From positions 1 to 64,000 of the forward strand of contig PYST01000124.1 of assembly GCA_003049485.1 (NCBI GenBank): 64,000 bases of DNA, given 5' to 3'. The notes below the pieces were generated by a model. The model was given only the letters and a program-made list of their open reading frames with translations, was not told where the DNA came from and searched no databases. Positions 33,003-46,225 of the stretch are shown here, piece after piece. The translations under genes were made by a program, and so were the position numbers. Position 1 is the first letter of the stretch. Every line of letters begins with the position of its first letter. The stretch is from Ophioceras dolichostomum (lineage: Eukaryota; Ascomycota; Sordariomycetes; Magnaporthales; Ophioceraceae).

Positions 33003-34013
33003 ATGTCGGACGGAGAGTTTGCTGGTGAGTATATATCATAAAGTTCATGTTCTCTCCCTATCATTGTACCAGCAAAGGCTGTATGAGGCATGTGGTTGCA
33101 TCATCACCTTCCTCTCAACCGGCCGGTTCACATCCCCGCCCCCCAGAGCTCGTCTAGAGCCTTAACCTTCCTGTGGCGTGCCACAGTGGTACTGAACTTC
33201 GTCATCCATCACTAACTATGTTTTTGCTAACTTTGTCTTTGCCTTCACAGGGAATGACGATCTGTCGTTGCCGAAAGGTGAGTTTATCCGGGGTGGGCGC
33301 CGCCTGCTCTTGTTTGATGGAGCATCATGTCATCCCGCAGCCTTTGCCCTCTCTGGGCCCTCCACATCCTAGAACCACCTCTTGGTACATTCGTCTAGAG
33401 AGGCTCGGGGCATCGACGTGGACTCGGAAACAGTCCTCTCTCCGCCCTACTCGCTCTGAGAGAAGAATACTACTTCGGAAGCTAACCCACAATGATGCTC
33501 ATTACACCAGCGACGGTCCAGAAGATCGTCAGTGAGATCCTGCCACAAACGGACGGGATAACGTACTCGAAAGAGGCTCGCGACCTGCTCATAGAATGCT
33601 GCGTCGAGTTCATCACGCTCATTTCGTCCGAGGCGAACGAGATCTCCGACAAGGAGGCCAAGAAGACCATCGCCTGCGATCACATCACCAAGGCGTTGGA
33701 GGTGCTCGGCTTTTCTGAATATGTACCCGCCGTTCTCGAGGCCGCGGCTGAGCACAAGGAGGTGCAAAAGGTGCGTTGTGAAGTTATTGGCTTCCCAAAT
33801 TTGATTCATCGTCATCATTCATTCTTGCGTCCCTGGGCCAACTCTCTCGCTGCCTCAAGACGGACTGTCTGCCAAGCCATGAAGCTAACCCCGATACCGC
33901 AATAGGGCCGAGAGAAGAAGGCGAACAAGTTTGAGCAGAGCGGCCTATCCCTCGAGGAGTTAGAGCGTCTCCAGCAGGAGGAGTTCGCGAAGGCTGCGTC
34001 ACGACATCACTAG
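33003..34013 (+). CDS. NCB2: Negative cofactor 2 beta (NC2-beta / Dr1), histone-fold transcription regulator
   Basis: Four exons, 33003-33024, 33251-33277, 33511-33770 and 33906-34013, give 138 residues. The first two coding exons are only 22 and 27 nt. Introns are 226, 233 and 135 nt with donors GTGAGT, GTGAGT and GTGCGT. The spliced N-terminus DDLSLPKATVQKIV leads into a CBF/NF-Y-type histone fold (about 10-100) with the expected LPxATVxK(I)I...EILP start and the DHITKALEVLGF helix. NC2-beta pairs with NC2-alpha (Bur6/DRAP1) and binds TBP on promoter DNA, usually repressing TFIIA/TFIIB recruitment. The C-terminal LEELERLQQEEFAKA is the conserved charged helix. Exon assembly is strongly supported by homology on both sides of every junction. 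Confidence 0.95.
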
Positions 34014-35856
34014 ACGTCCTTCATACCCGTCGACCGCCATTCTCGCCGACCCTTGCTAACCGCCCGCCATCGGCCCCTTCGATGCTCAGCATACCTGAAG
34101 CTTTGCTTTGCGAGCGCCGAGGAATGGTGGCCTTCCTCTGGTGTGTGAGGAGGCGGGTTTCATCTTGCTTTTTGCGCACTATTTAGCTCTCATGTTCGGC
34201 TTGCTTGGAGTTCTTTGGTCTTTGGGATGGAAACGGCGCCACGGTATTTGTCTTTTCTATTAGGCGACTGGCATGCCTGCGACATACCCGAGTGGCATTC
34301 TCCGGTTTGGGCGGTGCTTTTATCTTCTCCCTTCTTCATCTTGTTCAGTGCGATCTAGCTAGGTCAGTACTGGAGAGACATGGATGGAATTCTATCGGCT
34401 TGCATCTTTTAGTCTGAGATTCTTGGGTTTCTCCGCAAACCAAGGGAGCTTCAACTAGGAGCGTGTTTCGTGATCTTTCCGCACAAGTGCAAGGACGTTG
34501 CAATAAATCTGACCGGGATCAAGACGCCAACTCCTGCTGATGATAACTCCATCGTGTGGTGTTGACTCACGGCCAACCCTTATCAAATTCAAAAAGCAAG
34601 TGCGATTACCGAAGGGCCGAAGGGAGAGGCATTTTCAAGCAGGAACGGCCTTTCCTTCCCTGTTCCTGTGCAGACAGACTCTGAGGTGGAGGCCGGCTAC
34701 CTACGTCCGTCATATCAATTGTCCGAAAGCCTTCGTATCCGTCGGCTTGCCTCCCAGCACAGCGTCCTCCCGCTCTTCCCGGCTTCTAGAAGCCCGTACC
34801 GTTGTTGTATTAGGCAACCTGGTTGTCGATACACAGTGGGGATCGCATTGCGCGTTCGAAGAACAGTTGTACAAATTAGGGTAAGGTGTCATCGAACTGC
34901 AGTGGCCTTGTCCCTGTCGGTGGAAGATGAAATCAAATCAAATTCAAAGCTCTCGTTAGTGAAAAGGTCCAGCCACGCCTCGTGTGACCTGGCCATCATG
35001 CAACCCGTCGTGGAATTTAGGCATTATTGTAGAAAGTTGATGCAGTTAATGGTTGGACGCCTGGTCGCAGCTGCCAACGGACCTTCTCTGAGGCTGACGT
35101 TCTCACCCCCGAAGCTGTGACGACCACTAAGAAACTGAATGGACCAACCAGGGACCACCCACCCACTACCACCACTACCCACCCAAAACGCTCCTCCCTG
35201 GTCAAACTGAGCACCTCTACGAGAATAGGCGACGACGACATCCCGTCAACATTCGACGCCTATTCCACAAAACAGACAGAAAGGGACAGCGAAGAGAAGA
35301 AGAAAGCCCCATCACGTCCTGCGTATTTTGGTTTCCCTCTTGCGCTCTGGGTAATCGGCAAGTGAGAAAGTGGAGGAGCAGTGGCGGAGTGAAGCATCCT
35401 GACGTCGATGTGCTCCACTGGGTCCTCTGCTGCTGCACTCCGCACCCTCACTGCCTTTAGCTGAGGCTCTTCCATGCAGCAAATTGTCGACCCTCGCCTG
35501 GACCCTCGATGGGTGCTGGGGACGACCATTGATATTCATCTTTTTTCTCCAGCATCCGTGGTAGCCTGAGGTAGGTATGCAGATGCCCTTTATTTTTGCT
35601 CCCTGCCCGTTGCTGCACCGTCCCGCGTATCGACGATTTCGAGAGAGTGGACAGGCGCGTGCTGTTGAAGGCAGGGTCAAGCCAAGCCCAAACCCCCAGT
35701 GAAACCACGACGGCTACGGGGGCGGCAACCACGACCACGACGACGGCCGAGCTTGACTGCCAACAACTGCATGTGTACGGCCACTGAGAGAGGCAGGGTG
35801 GGCAGCACTCGAGCTAACGACAAGAACCGCTTCTTTCAGACTAGGCACGGTTGCAA
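34014..35856. other. Intergenic region upstream of the BEACH gene
   Basis: No coding region is supported. The left part is NC2-beta 3' flank, the right part leader and promoter of the BEACH gene, with ACC/CCA-rich stretches around 35153-35200 and 35700-35750. Confidence 0.5.
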
Positions 35857-38800
35857 ATGGCGTCGATTCGGCCCTCCCGGTACCGGTCCTCGACCTCGGC
35901 CTCGACCCCGCCGACGATCACAAAGGCGGCCGAGATCCTGCAGTCCCAGCTCGACAAGCTCGCCCAGTCCCTCGTTGCCCCACCGGGCGACAGCTTCCCG
36001 GATACGCACCAGATCCTGAAGCACGCGCGGGAGATCCACCAGCTCGTCGCCGCCAACCCGCCGCCATGCCAGGCCCAGGACGACTTCCGGCACCTCCGCG
36101 GCTTCCAGCGGCTGCTCGATGTGCTCAGGGCCTTCTCGGGCTTCTACGACCCCCGCGTGCGGACCGAGGCGGAAAGGAACGCGCTGTTCGAGCTGCTGCA
36201 CGTCGTGCTGGCCATATTGTCTGCCCTCTTCCGCGGACATCATGGCAACAGGAGGTACTTCCGCCAGCGGGTCGAGGGGGGCGGCTGGGAAGCGCTCGAG
36301 CAGATAATAGCCAGCATTGGGCTTGGAGGTAGCGACTCGGACCTCTGGACGAACTGCCAGCTGCTCGGAAAGCTCCTCTCGTTCTCACTCGACGACCAGA
36401 GACTCGATGAGCTCTGTCGGTGGGTTGGCTCTGCGGCCGCCCAAGACTCTGAGTCTAAGTCCGAGTCTTCGACGGGCTTGGCACAGAAGATGGCGGGTAT
36501 AAAGCTGGACGCTGCTGGCACAGACGGCGGCAGTCAGAACGTTCAGAAGGGCGCTCAGGATGGCGCTCAGGAGAAGTCCAGGCCGAGCCCTGAGTCTATC
36601 AAGAGGAGGCTCGAGCAGATTATTGGAGCGAAGTCGGTCCTGCACAATGCGGAAATCATGAGGGCTGTTGTTGGCTTCTGGGAGTCGATGTCTCGGGAGT
36701 CAGGCCTCAACAACCTTGCCTCCGTCCTTGTGCTGGCCACACTCAACTCGGTTGTTGGCGTATCATTCTTCAACCTTTCAGCCTTGCACGGGACAGGTGT
36801 TATGTCCCGGCTCCTGCATCTATACTTCAGTCCGCCAGGATCAGGATCAGAATCGGCCCAATCCATGGGCGAGGGGGAGAAAGCCAGCATACTTAGCCTT
36901 TGTAAGGCTCTCATGCACCTCGGCGCGAACCAGCTGGCGGATGCTCAGTTCCTGCTTTCAAGCAAGAATCCGGCCGCGCTGGAGTTCTGTCTGGCCATGA
37001 CAGAAAGATACGACAGCCCTAGCTTCGTGCAGTTCGACCTCTCGCTGCACGGCCATGCCTCTATCGAGCTCCCAAACCTGGGCCGTTCGTTCCCGCCGAT
37101 GTCGTCGTCTGGTGGCTACACGTTCGCCGCGTGGGTGCGCGTCGACCGCTTTGATCCGAGCTCTCACACTACTATATTCGGCGTCTTCGATGCCACCCAG
37201 ACCTGCTTCCTGCTCGCGTACCTCGAGCGGGACACCCGCAACTTCATCCTCCAGACCTCGACGTCCACCAAGACGCAGCGTCCGAGCGTGAGATTCAAGG
37301 GGTTCGCGTTCCAGCCTGGCCGGTGGTACCACATGGCGCTTGTTCACAAGCGGCCCAAGACCATGGTCGCGAGCAAGGCGTCGCTCTACGTCAACGGAGA
37401 GTTCGTCGAGCAGATTCGTGCCGCATACCCCTCACCGCCGCCACTGTCCAACGGCAGCACCGAGAGCTTTGCCTCCTTTACGTCCAGCGCCAATAAGAAC
37501 GTCCCGGTCCAGGCCTTCTTGGGCACGCCGCGGGATCTCTCACCGCGGACCGGCCCCGGCCTGATCTTGTCCAGGTGGTCGCTCGCGTCTGCTCACCTGT
37601 TCGAGGAGGTCCTCAGCGACGACTTCCTCGCGGTGCAGTACCGCCTTGGCCCGCAGTACCACGGCAACTTCCAGGACTGCCTGGGCGGGTTCCAGACGTA
37701 CGAGGCCTCGGCAGCTCTGGGCCTGCGCAACGAGGTGTTCCATCCCGGCAAAGACGAGAATTCGGACATCCTGAGGGCGATCCGGGAGAAGGCTAGCAGC
37801 ATTCTCCCGGAGCACAAGATCCTCATGGGCACGATGCCGCCGGCCATGTTTCGCCCGGAGAGCCAGTTCCTCGACTCTCTCCTGTTCCGCTCGCTGTCCC
37901 GCACCGCGCAGGGCAACCTGCTCTCGATGACCACCAAGAGCGGCACGGCCATCGCGGTCAACACGGCGCTCCCCTGCATCAACGACGCCCTTGTTAGGGC
38001 CAACGGCGTCTCGGTGCTCTCGGGCGACCCCGTGCTGGCCATCCCGCGCAACTTCGACGACAGCATGTGGCGGCTGGGCGGGTTCGCGCCGCTGGCCCTG
38101 AAGCTGGTCGAACGGTCGTCCTCGGCCGAGGAGCTGGTCCGGGCCGTGGAGCTGATGTTCCGGTGCATTAACAAGAGCTGGCGCAACAGCGAGGCCATGG
38201 AGCGGGATAACGGCTACGCGATCCTCGGCATGCTGCTCCGCGCGAAGCTGGGTTACAGCGTGTCCGCGTCCGTGTCCACCACCGACAGTGCGGGCTGGCG
38301 GCTGAGTCTGACCTCGGAGGAGCGGGACCGGACGAGCTTCCAGCTCCTGAGCCTGGTGCTGGCCTTTGTCGGCTACAAGCACGCAGAACCCCTCGAGTCT
38401 TTCATCATCAACCCGTTGGCGTACCGCATCCTCCTGATCGACTTTGACACGTGGAGGAGGTCCGCGCCTATCACACAGGAGCTTTACTACAAGCAGTTTG
38501 TGACCTTTGCGGTCATGAGCAAGTATCACCAATTCAACAGCAAGAGGCTCCTGAGAATGCGTTAGTTACTCCTTGTGCTCTTCTGCCTTTCTGCCTTTCT
38601 GCCCCCATTATACGTTATGCACGCTCTCTGCTTTGCCCGCATCTGCCTTTGCCTTCTTGTCATGTCCATTACCAAGGCTACGAGGTGAACAGGTGTCGAA
38701 ATCCCAAGCCCACAAGGCTAATGCTAACCACCTCCGATCACTCCGATCTAGGAATCATCAAACGTCTTCTGGATGCTATGAAAGCCGAGACGATTCTGGA

Positions 38801-41800
38801 GTCCATTCTACCATTCTTTATGGCGTCTCTCGAAAGCTTGATCAAGTGCAACTACAACAACGAGGTCCACCGATCACTCGCTCTTTTCGTCACCTACGCC
38901 TTCCACATCACTCCAGGCTCCCTACCGCGGACGCCCAAGCCTCTCTCGGCTATCAGCAGATCCAGCACGCCCGGTATCGCGGTGCCCCGACGGTCGACAA
39001 CACTCGATGCTAACGGCATGTCATCGAGTGCTGCTCCCAAGTCCCTGACGCGGAAGCAACTCGGCGTGCGGATACTGGAGATGTACACGCGGCTGCTCTG
39101 CGAGCGGGGCAATGTGGCGGACATTAGGAAGTTTGCTCGGGCCGTCACCAACAAGTGGCTGCTGTGCCTCCTTTCCGAGGACGACCCTGAGATAGTGGTC
39201 CTAGGTTGCAAGATTCTTGCTCGGTTGCTGGTGACACACGGCCCCAGCTACACGTCCAAGTTTGCCACCAAAACCGGCGGTTTCTGGATCATGGCCCACC
39301 GCTTGAAGCAGTGGTGGGATATCTCGACAATATGGCCAATCTGCTTCTGCGTGCTCTTCGGCCGGGACGTCGCCGATGTGGACTTCACGCGGCCTTTTGA
39401 TTTCGTCAGTCTGCTCGAGATGTTCGGTCACGGCCGTGTTTTCTATCCGGAGGCCCTGCCGATCATCACGTCCATGCTTCAACACGGCATGCGTGATGTC
39501 CTGAAGTACCAAGACGATCCGGACTCGCCTGCTAGCGGCAGCGACAACGGCGGAACCATGACCCCGCCACCCCTGCCCCTGCCACAATCCTCTTCATCAA
39601 GCAGCCTTGACGCGCCCCCTATCGAAGGACGGCCGCGGGCGAGGTCCATGAACCTGTCTGACGAGCTGGCGTCTCGGCAACTATATCGGCCTGACAAAGA
39701 ACGAGTGACAAATCATGCTGTCGTCCTTCATACTGTGGTCCGCTTCCTTGCAGACCTGCACTCGCGTTCGCCTGATTTCCGCGAGTTCTGCTTGACGTCC
39801 GACTACCTGCGGCTGCTGCTCTCAGCGCTGTATCCCATCATCGTCAGCACCGACCCGGTCAGCCCGGAGACTGAGCTCAACTCTAAGGAATCAGGGCTCA
39901 ACTTCGAGGGTGGCGACGTGATGATCCGGCCTCTGCCAGGCTCGGGCCAGTCCGCACCCATCGTCCGGACCTCAACGCCGAGTGGCGGCGGCAACGACCT
40001 CAGGCGCCCGTCCGCAGCACCACTTCAGACGACGGTCACTGCCGTCTCTACCTCCCTATTGTCAACAACCGGCAAGGGCACGCCCCTCCGCAAGGCGTCT
40101 TCGTTCATCCTCCTCACATCGTCGACATTGTCCTCAACGACGCCGAGATCGCCCAACCCCGCCCGCCTGACCCACGTCATGTCCCCCCGGAAGAAGGTGG
40201 CGACGCAGAAAGTCAGCAACGTGGTGCTGGACGGCCTGCTAGACCTCGTGGTGGGCGTGTTCGCGGACCAGGTCCTCGTGCGGAAGGAGTTCCCCGGCTT
40301 CGGGCTCTTCCTCCGCGTGCCTCCCGGCTTCCAGGAGCACCAGGCATACTTCGAGTCGTACCTCCTGCGCAGCGTCATCTCACACCTCACCGGCGTCGTG
40401 CAGCAGGACCACCGCGTGCTGCTCGAGCCTAAGGTGCTGACCAACATGGGACGTTTCTCGCTCCACATGGTCGAGGCCACTTTCGAGGGCTGGTTCATGA
40501 ACGGTGCGGAGGCGATGCTGGACTTCACCGGCATGCTGCTCGAGTATCTGCAGCGCCCGGATGTCTCGTCGGTCAAGAGCGTGCGCCTCTGCAGCCAAGC
40601 TGTGGCTACTATTCGCCACTGCTTCCTCAAACTGGTGCTGCTGCGCCTCTCGGACATGGACGATGAGGCCCAGAATGCTCACCTCTCTGATTCTGACGCG
40701 CTCTCCGCCCTGGAGCGCATCTTCTACTGGCAAACCGTGCTGCTCTCCTCTTTGTCTGGCGGAAGCGGGAGCGGAAGCGGAAGTGGATCAAGCAGTGGTA
40801 GTAGCGCTGGGGAAGATGATTATATGAAGCTTGTGTGGTACCAACTCTATGCCAAGCTGCTCGACCCGCGTGAGTCGGTCCGCCTCGTCGCCGCCAGCAT
40901 CTGGCGCATCATGCTGGTGCAGAAGCCCGAGGAGTCGGCGAGCATTCTGCGGCAGTGTGCCGCCCCGGACCAGCAGCAGCTGATCAAAAGCTTCCGGCAT
41001 CTCACCGAAGTGGACGACGGCGCTTTCGTGAAGTGGGTGGACGAGCACCGCCCCTCGCTGGACCTCCTATTCTTCGGCGGCATGGCCCGGCCGTGGGAGG
41101 AGTTCGTTGCCATCGAGAACCAGCGCACGTCCGACACGGCACGGTCACGGCTGGCCAAGCGCAGGGAGAAGCTGCGGCAGTGGCACGCCGAAGGGCTCGA
41201 GCGCGAGAACGTACTGATCCGCCACGAGATGGCCAACGGCGCCTGGCAGAAGAGCATCTACTTCACCGAGCACTTCAAGCACCAGCGCATCACGCAGGAT
41301 CAGCAAGACGACGTGTCCTTCCTGGGGTCCGCATTCGCCAAGATGGAGCGCGACCTGAAGAGGCCCGGCGCCGTCTTCGCGGAGCCTGTGGCTGCCATCC
41401 GATGGAAGCTGGACCGCACTGAGGGGAGGAACCGCATGCGTCTCAGGCTGCTGCCGGACTCGCGGCCCCAGCAGCAGGAGTACCAGAGCAAGCGTAGGGC
41501 CACTGCTGGTACTGGTGCTGGTGCTGCTGCCACTCCTGTCACTCCGGCTCCCCCTAGCAGCGCCGCCGACTCCGGAGCTGCTACACCTGCGAGTGTAGTT
41601 GTACCTGCCAATCCGGCTCTGAAGCTCAACACTGCGATTGGACAAGCCGCTGGCCAGGCTTCCGGGATAGGCTCGACTCCGTGGACATCCGTCTCAAAGG
41701 AAGCGGAAGCGGCTACAGAGTCGTCAAAGTCTCGACAAGGACACCTCTCCGCCGAGCCTGACGCGGTTCCCGAAGACGAGGATGGCGATGCAGGAGACGG

Positions 41801-44800
41801 CCAGGGCCAGGGCCAGGGAGAGGACGATGCGGAGCCCGAGGCCGAGGCCGACACAGATGGGGTCGTCAACCCAGAGGACGACTTCGAACTTATTGAGGAC
41901 CCCAACGACGCGGACGATGCATTCGAGGATAAGAATCGCAAAGTGATGCGGCGACTTTTGCATGGCGACTCAGTCCAGCAGGTGTACAACATCTCGCGTA
42001 TCATCGGGCTCGAGGCTTGCGAGGGCATCCTGATCATTGGCAAGGACGCCCTGTATCTCATGGACAACGTCTTCCGCAGCCCCGACGGCGAGATCATCAA
42101 CGTGTGGCAGGCGCCGCCCGAGGACCGCGATCCTTTCTCGCAGATCATAACCCAAGACAAGACACCCGCCCTCGAGAGGCAGCAGCAGCAACAGATGCAA
42201 CAGCAGATGCAACAGCAGCTGATGGGAAGGGTCAGTGGCCGGAGTGGCGGTGGCTCTGGCGTTGGCACTGGCTCTGGCACTGGCTCTGGCACTAGTGAGC
42301 AGGAGTCTCGCAACTGGCGCTGGACAGATGTAATCAGCATCTCCAAGCGGCGGTTCCTCTTCCGCGACGTGGCCGTTGAGATTTTCTTCCGAGATGGCCG
42401 CAGCTATCTTCTGACGGCCATCAACCGCGCCATGCGCGACGAAATCCACGGCCGGCTGACGGCGAAGACCCCGCACACGGCGTCGCCCAGCACGCTGCCC
42501 AACCCGGAGGACGCCTGGCGGCTCGAGGCGCTCAAGGTGTTCGAGGAGGCGCCCCAGACGCTGGGCTCCAAGTTCGGCAGCATCTTCAACTCCTCGCCCT
42601 GGAACCCCATCATGCGGCGCTGGCAGAAGGGCGAGATCTCCAACTTCCACTATCTGATGCTGGTCAACACGATGGCCGGCCGCACCTTCAACGACCTGAC
42701 CCAGTATCCGGTCTTCCCCTGGGTTTTGGCCGACTACACGAGCGACGAGCTCGACCTCAACGATCCGGCCACCTTCCGCGATCTGTCCCGGCCCATGGGT
42801 GCCCAGACGGCCAGCCGCCAGGCCGACTTCCGGTTCCGCTACAACAGTATGGCTGAGATGGGGATGGGCCACGGCCAGGGCCAGCACCAGCAGCCGCCTC
42901 CTCAGCCGCCTTTCCACTACGGCACGCACTACTCCTCGGCCATGGTGGTGGCCTCGTACCTGATCCGCCTCCCGCCCTTCGTGGACTCGTTCCTCCTGCT
43001 GCAGGGCGGCCACTTCGACCACCCGGACCGGCTCTTCTACTCGGTTGCCGGTGCCTGGAAGTCGGCCTCGCAGGACAACAGCGGCGACGTGCGCGAGCTG
43101 ATCCCCGAGTTCTTCTGCCTGCCCGAGTTCCTGACCAACGCGAACGGCTACGCCTTCGGCACGCGGCAGGACGGCAACGCGGTCAACGACGTGGTGCTCC
43201 CGCCCTGGGCCAAGGGCGACCCAAAAATCTTCGTGGCGCGCCACCGCGAGGCGCTCGAGAGCCCCTACGTCAGCAAGATGCTGCACCAGTGGATCGACCT
43301 CGTGTTCGGCTGCAAGCAGCGGGGCGACGCCGCCGTCGAGAACCTGAACGTGTTCCACCACTATTCTTACCACGGGGCTATCGACCTCGATAACATCAGT
43401 GACCCGCAGGAGCGCAAGGTGATTACTAGCATTATTCACAACTTCGGCCAGACGCCCCACCAGATCTTCTCGAAGCCGCACCCGGCCCGCGAGAACGTCC
43501 ACTGCCACGTCAAGCGGCTGGACACGTCGGTCTACGCGCTCACGCGCCTGCCGTACCCCCTTCTCGAGAGCCACGAGCGGGTGGCCTCGCTCATCTACGC
43601 GCCCAAGCTGGACCGCCTCCTGTGCGCGTCGCCCTTTAGGGTCAACCTGCCCCCTCACTACGACAAGTTCCTGGAGTGGGGCTTCGCCGACAACAGCGTG
43701 CGCTTCTACTTCAGCGACAACCGCAAGGTAAAGAGCAACTCGTACCTCATCCGCGCAGCATACAACTCCCTCACCTCAGGCCGACTCTGTAGCAGCGGCA
43801 GCGGCAGTGGCGGTACTAGTGTCCGTGTCAGCAGCAGCAACAGCAGCAGCAACAACAAAGCGCAGCAGTCGCAGTCGCAGCCGCAGCCGCTGCAGGAGCA
43901 GCAGTCGCAGGAGCAAGAGCAACAAGACCACCACCACAGCCGCAAGGACAGCGCCGCCTCCAGCAGGAGCCGCTCCTCGTCCTGCGGCAGCAACGGCAGC
44001 TTCAGCTTCGTCTTCGTCCCCCGTGACACCCCGTCCTCAACCCATGCTAACCCCAAGAAGCTTGCCGGCGTGTTCGAGAACCTGCACATCGGGCAGCTCT
44101 CGTGCGTGGCCTTCGCAGACAGCAGGACCCTCATCACCTCGGGCGAGGACGGCGTCGTGTCGGCCCACACGGTGCACACCTCGCCCGGAAAGCCCGTCGA
44201 GCTGAACCCCCGCGCGTCCCTGTTCGGCCACCACACGAGCCCCGTCTGCGCCGTGGCGTCCTCGCGGTCGCTGTCCACCCTCGTCACCGTCTCGCGGGAC
44301 GGAGCCGCGTTCCTGTGGGACCTGAACAGGCTCGAGTTCGTGCGGCGGCTGCCTACTACTACCGCTCCTAATGTGTCAACAGCAGCAGCATCGATAGCTT
44401 CATCCTCTAGACATGGCGGCACCGGCCGCCGCCCCGCCCCGGTCGAGTGCGCGCACATCAACGACGTGACGGGCGACATCATGATCTGCTTCGGCTCGCA
44501 CGTGCGTCTGTTCTCCATCAACGGCGATCCGATCCTCGACCAGGACGTCTGCGGCAATACGGATACTACCAGTGGTGGGCTCGTCGTCCCTAGTGCTAGC
44601 GGAGAAGGGGTGAGAGACGAGGACGACGTCGTCTACGCGTGCGCCTTCTACGAGGGAAGCAGCGGCGGCAGCGAGTGGCTCGAGAACCAGCTGGTCTTCA
44701 CCGGCCACCGCAGAGGTAGGGTCAACGTCTGGAGGAAGGTCGTCGGCGCCCGCTCGGGGAGGTGGGAGCTGGAGTTCCTGAGGAGGCTCGACCATGTGGA

Positions 44801-45100
44801 CCCCAAGAGCGAGACGGGCGCGAATGTGGACGCGGCTATTACGTGCATTACCCCCATGCCGCAGTGTGTGTATACTGGGGATGATGATGGGAGAGTTGTT
44901 AGTTCTTATCCCTCTTTCCTTCTCTTTCCCTTTTGAAGCCTAATCCCCCCCCTCCTCCTCTTCTCTTTCTCATCCTTGTCAAATTCAATTCCCTTCTCCT
45001 CCCCCTTCCCCGAATCTCGTGCCTTGCTTGATCATCTAACCAAATACCCCCAATTTCTCTGTTTTAGTTCGAGTGGAATCTGGTCCAGCGAGAGCGGTAA
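35857..45100 (+). CDS. Giant BEACH-WD40 protein (beige/LYST/Bph1 family)
   Basis: Three exons, 35857-38560, 38752-44897 and 45068-45100, give 2960 residues. Both donors are GTTAGT, and both introns have CTAAC branch points. Residues about 388-524 form a concanavalin A-like domain, followed by an armadillo-like helical region. A PH-BEACH module is at about 1975-2140. The BEACH domain is at about 2154-2490, with the signature GEISNFHYLMLVNTMAGR and TQYPVFPWVLADY. WD40 repeats run from about 2680 to the end. Low-complexity stretches lie near 1690-1760 (Ala/Pro), 1800-1835 (acidic), 2050-2080 (Q then Gly/Ser) and 2590-2640 (Ser/Gln/His). These proteins are scaffolds in vesicle and vacuole traffic, cell wall integrity or autophagy. 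The first ATG in frame is 35857. The last exon encodes only ten residues and restores the final WD strand; its stop sits in a donor-like CGGTAAG. Confidence 0.93.
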
Positions 45101-46225
45101 GCCACCACCCGCTTATCACTGCCACGATCGAACACATCGACGAGGCCAAGACCACAAAAAAAAGGAGAAAAGGGGAGAAGAGCGGAAGAATATGAGAGAG
45201 AGAGAGAGAGAAAGAGTACTACATGTACCTTTATACACGCCGTCTGGCACTTTTTCAGCAAGAGACTGCGCCCACACATCTGGGCGCTGCTCTTGCTCTC
45301 GCGTTTTGTTTTGTTCATGTTGCTGTCGCATAGATGACTACTCGAGGGAATCATATTTGTACACCCAAACCGCCCGCCGCCCGCCGGTTGATAAAGGGGG
45401 CGGTGGCGGCTTGGAAGACAGGCATATTGGTTGGCTGGTCGGTTGGAATTTGCTTTTGCTCGCTACTCGGAGGCAAGGAGCGGGGGGGCATAGCGGTAGT
45501 TGAGAGCCTGATGAAGAGGAGTTGCATGGAGCATGGGGAGGAGTGCTTGCTGGTGGGCTACCTGCCCAGTTGGTTGTCTTGAGTTCATATTCCTTTTTAT
45601 TTGCGTTTGCTTTTTCCTGTCTGTGCCCCAGCGGCACAACAGCACGACGGAACGATTAGAAAAAGGGGTGGCCGGGGCGTCCTCGCAGATTTGTGTTTTC
45701 GGATGTTATAGACTCCTGTATGTATTGTATTGTCGTTGACGATGAGGTGTTCGGGAGGAACAAATCATACATGCGAAACAACACTTGTGGACTTTATTGG
45801 ACTTATTTACGTCTCGGTGGGCCAGGTTCTTCGATACAAGTAAGCACCTATTGCTCCGGATTACAGATCGAGTGTCCATCTCACGAGACTGGGGCTGTCA
45901 GTCTGCCATTCTTGGAGACCGTCAAGCCTCAGGTGCTAGGACCTGTGCATACAGTTCGAAGCCATCTCCTTTAGAACGGACTCTGCTTGGTGATATTTTT
46001 GGTTCTTTTTGATTTCATTCCTCCGAGAAGTCCCAAACGCCACTCCCGTATGTACATTTACCGCACATGGCATAAATAGCGGGCCTTGTCGAGGCTCCGT
46101 CGTTCGCTGTAGCATGACACCTGATACAACGCTCTTATGCCACTATCACGGCTACCTAGGCCAGCATGCTTCGGTTCCTTCTCCCCCTCTTCATGTCCTA
46201 TCCTAAGCCTCCCTCCCGCGAGCCT
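45101..46225. other. Convergent intergenic region (BEACH and complex I 9.5 kDa)
   Basis: Probably 3' UTRs of both genes. It contains a (GA)n tract at 45194-45211 and no supported coding frame. Confidence 0.55.
45194..45211. repeat. (GA)n microsatellite
   Basis: About nine GA units, about 95 bases downstream of the BEACH stop codon. Confidence 0.85.

Noticed and set aside
41970..43658. 562-residue frame on the minus strand
   Set aside because: Antisense shadow of the BEACH domain exon, caused by GC-rich third positions. The plus strand has clear domain homology.
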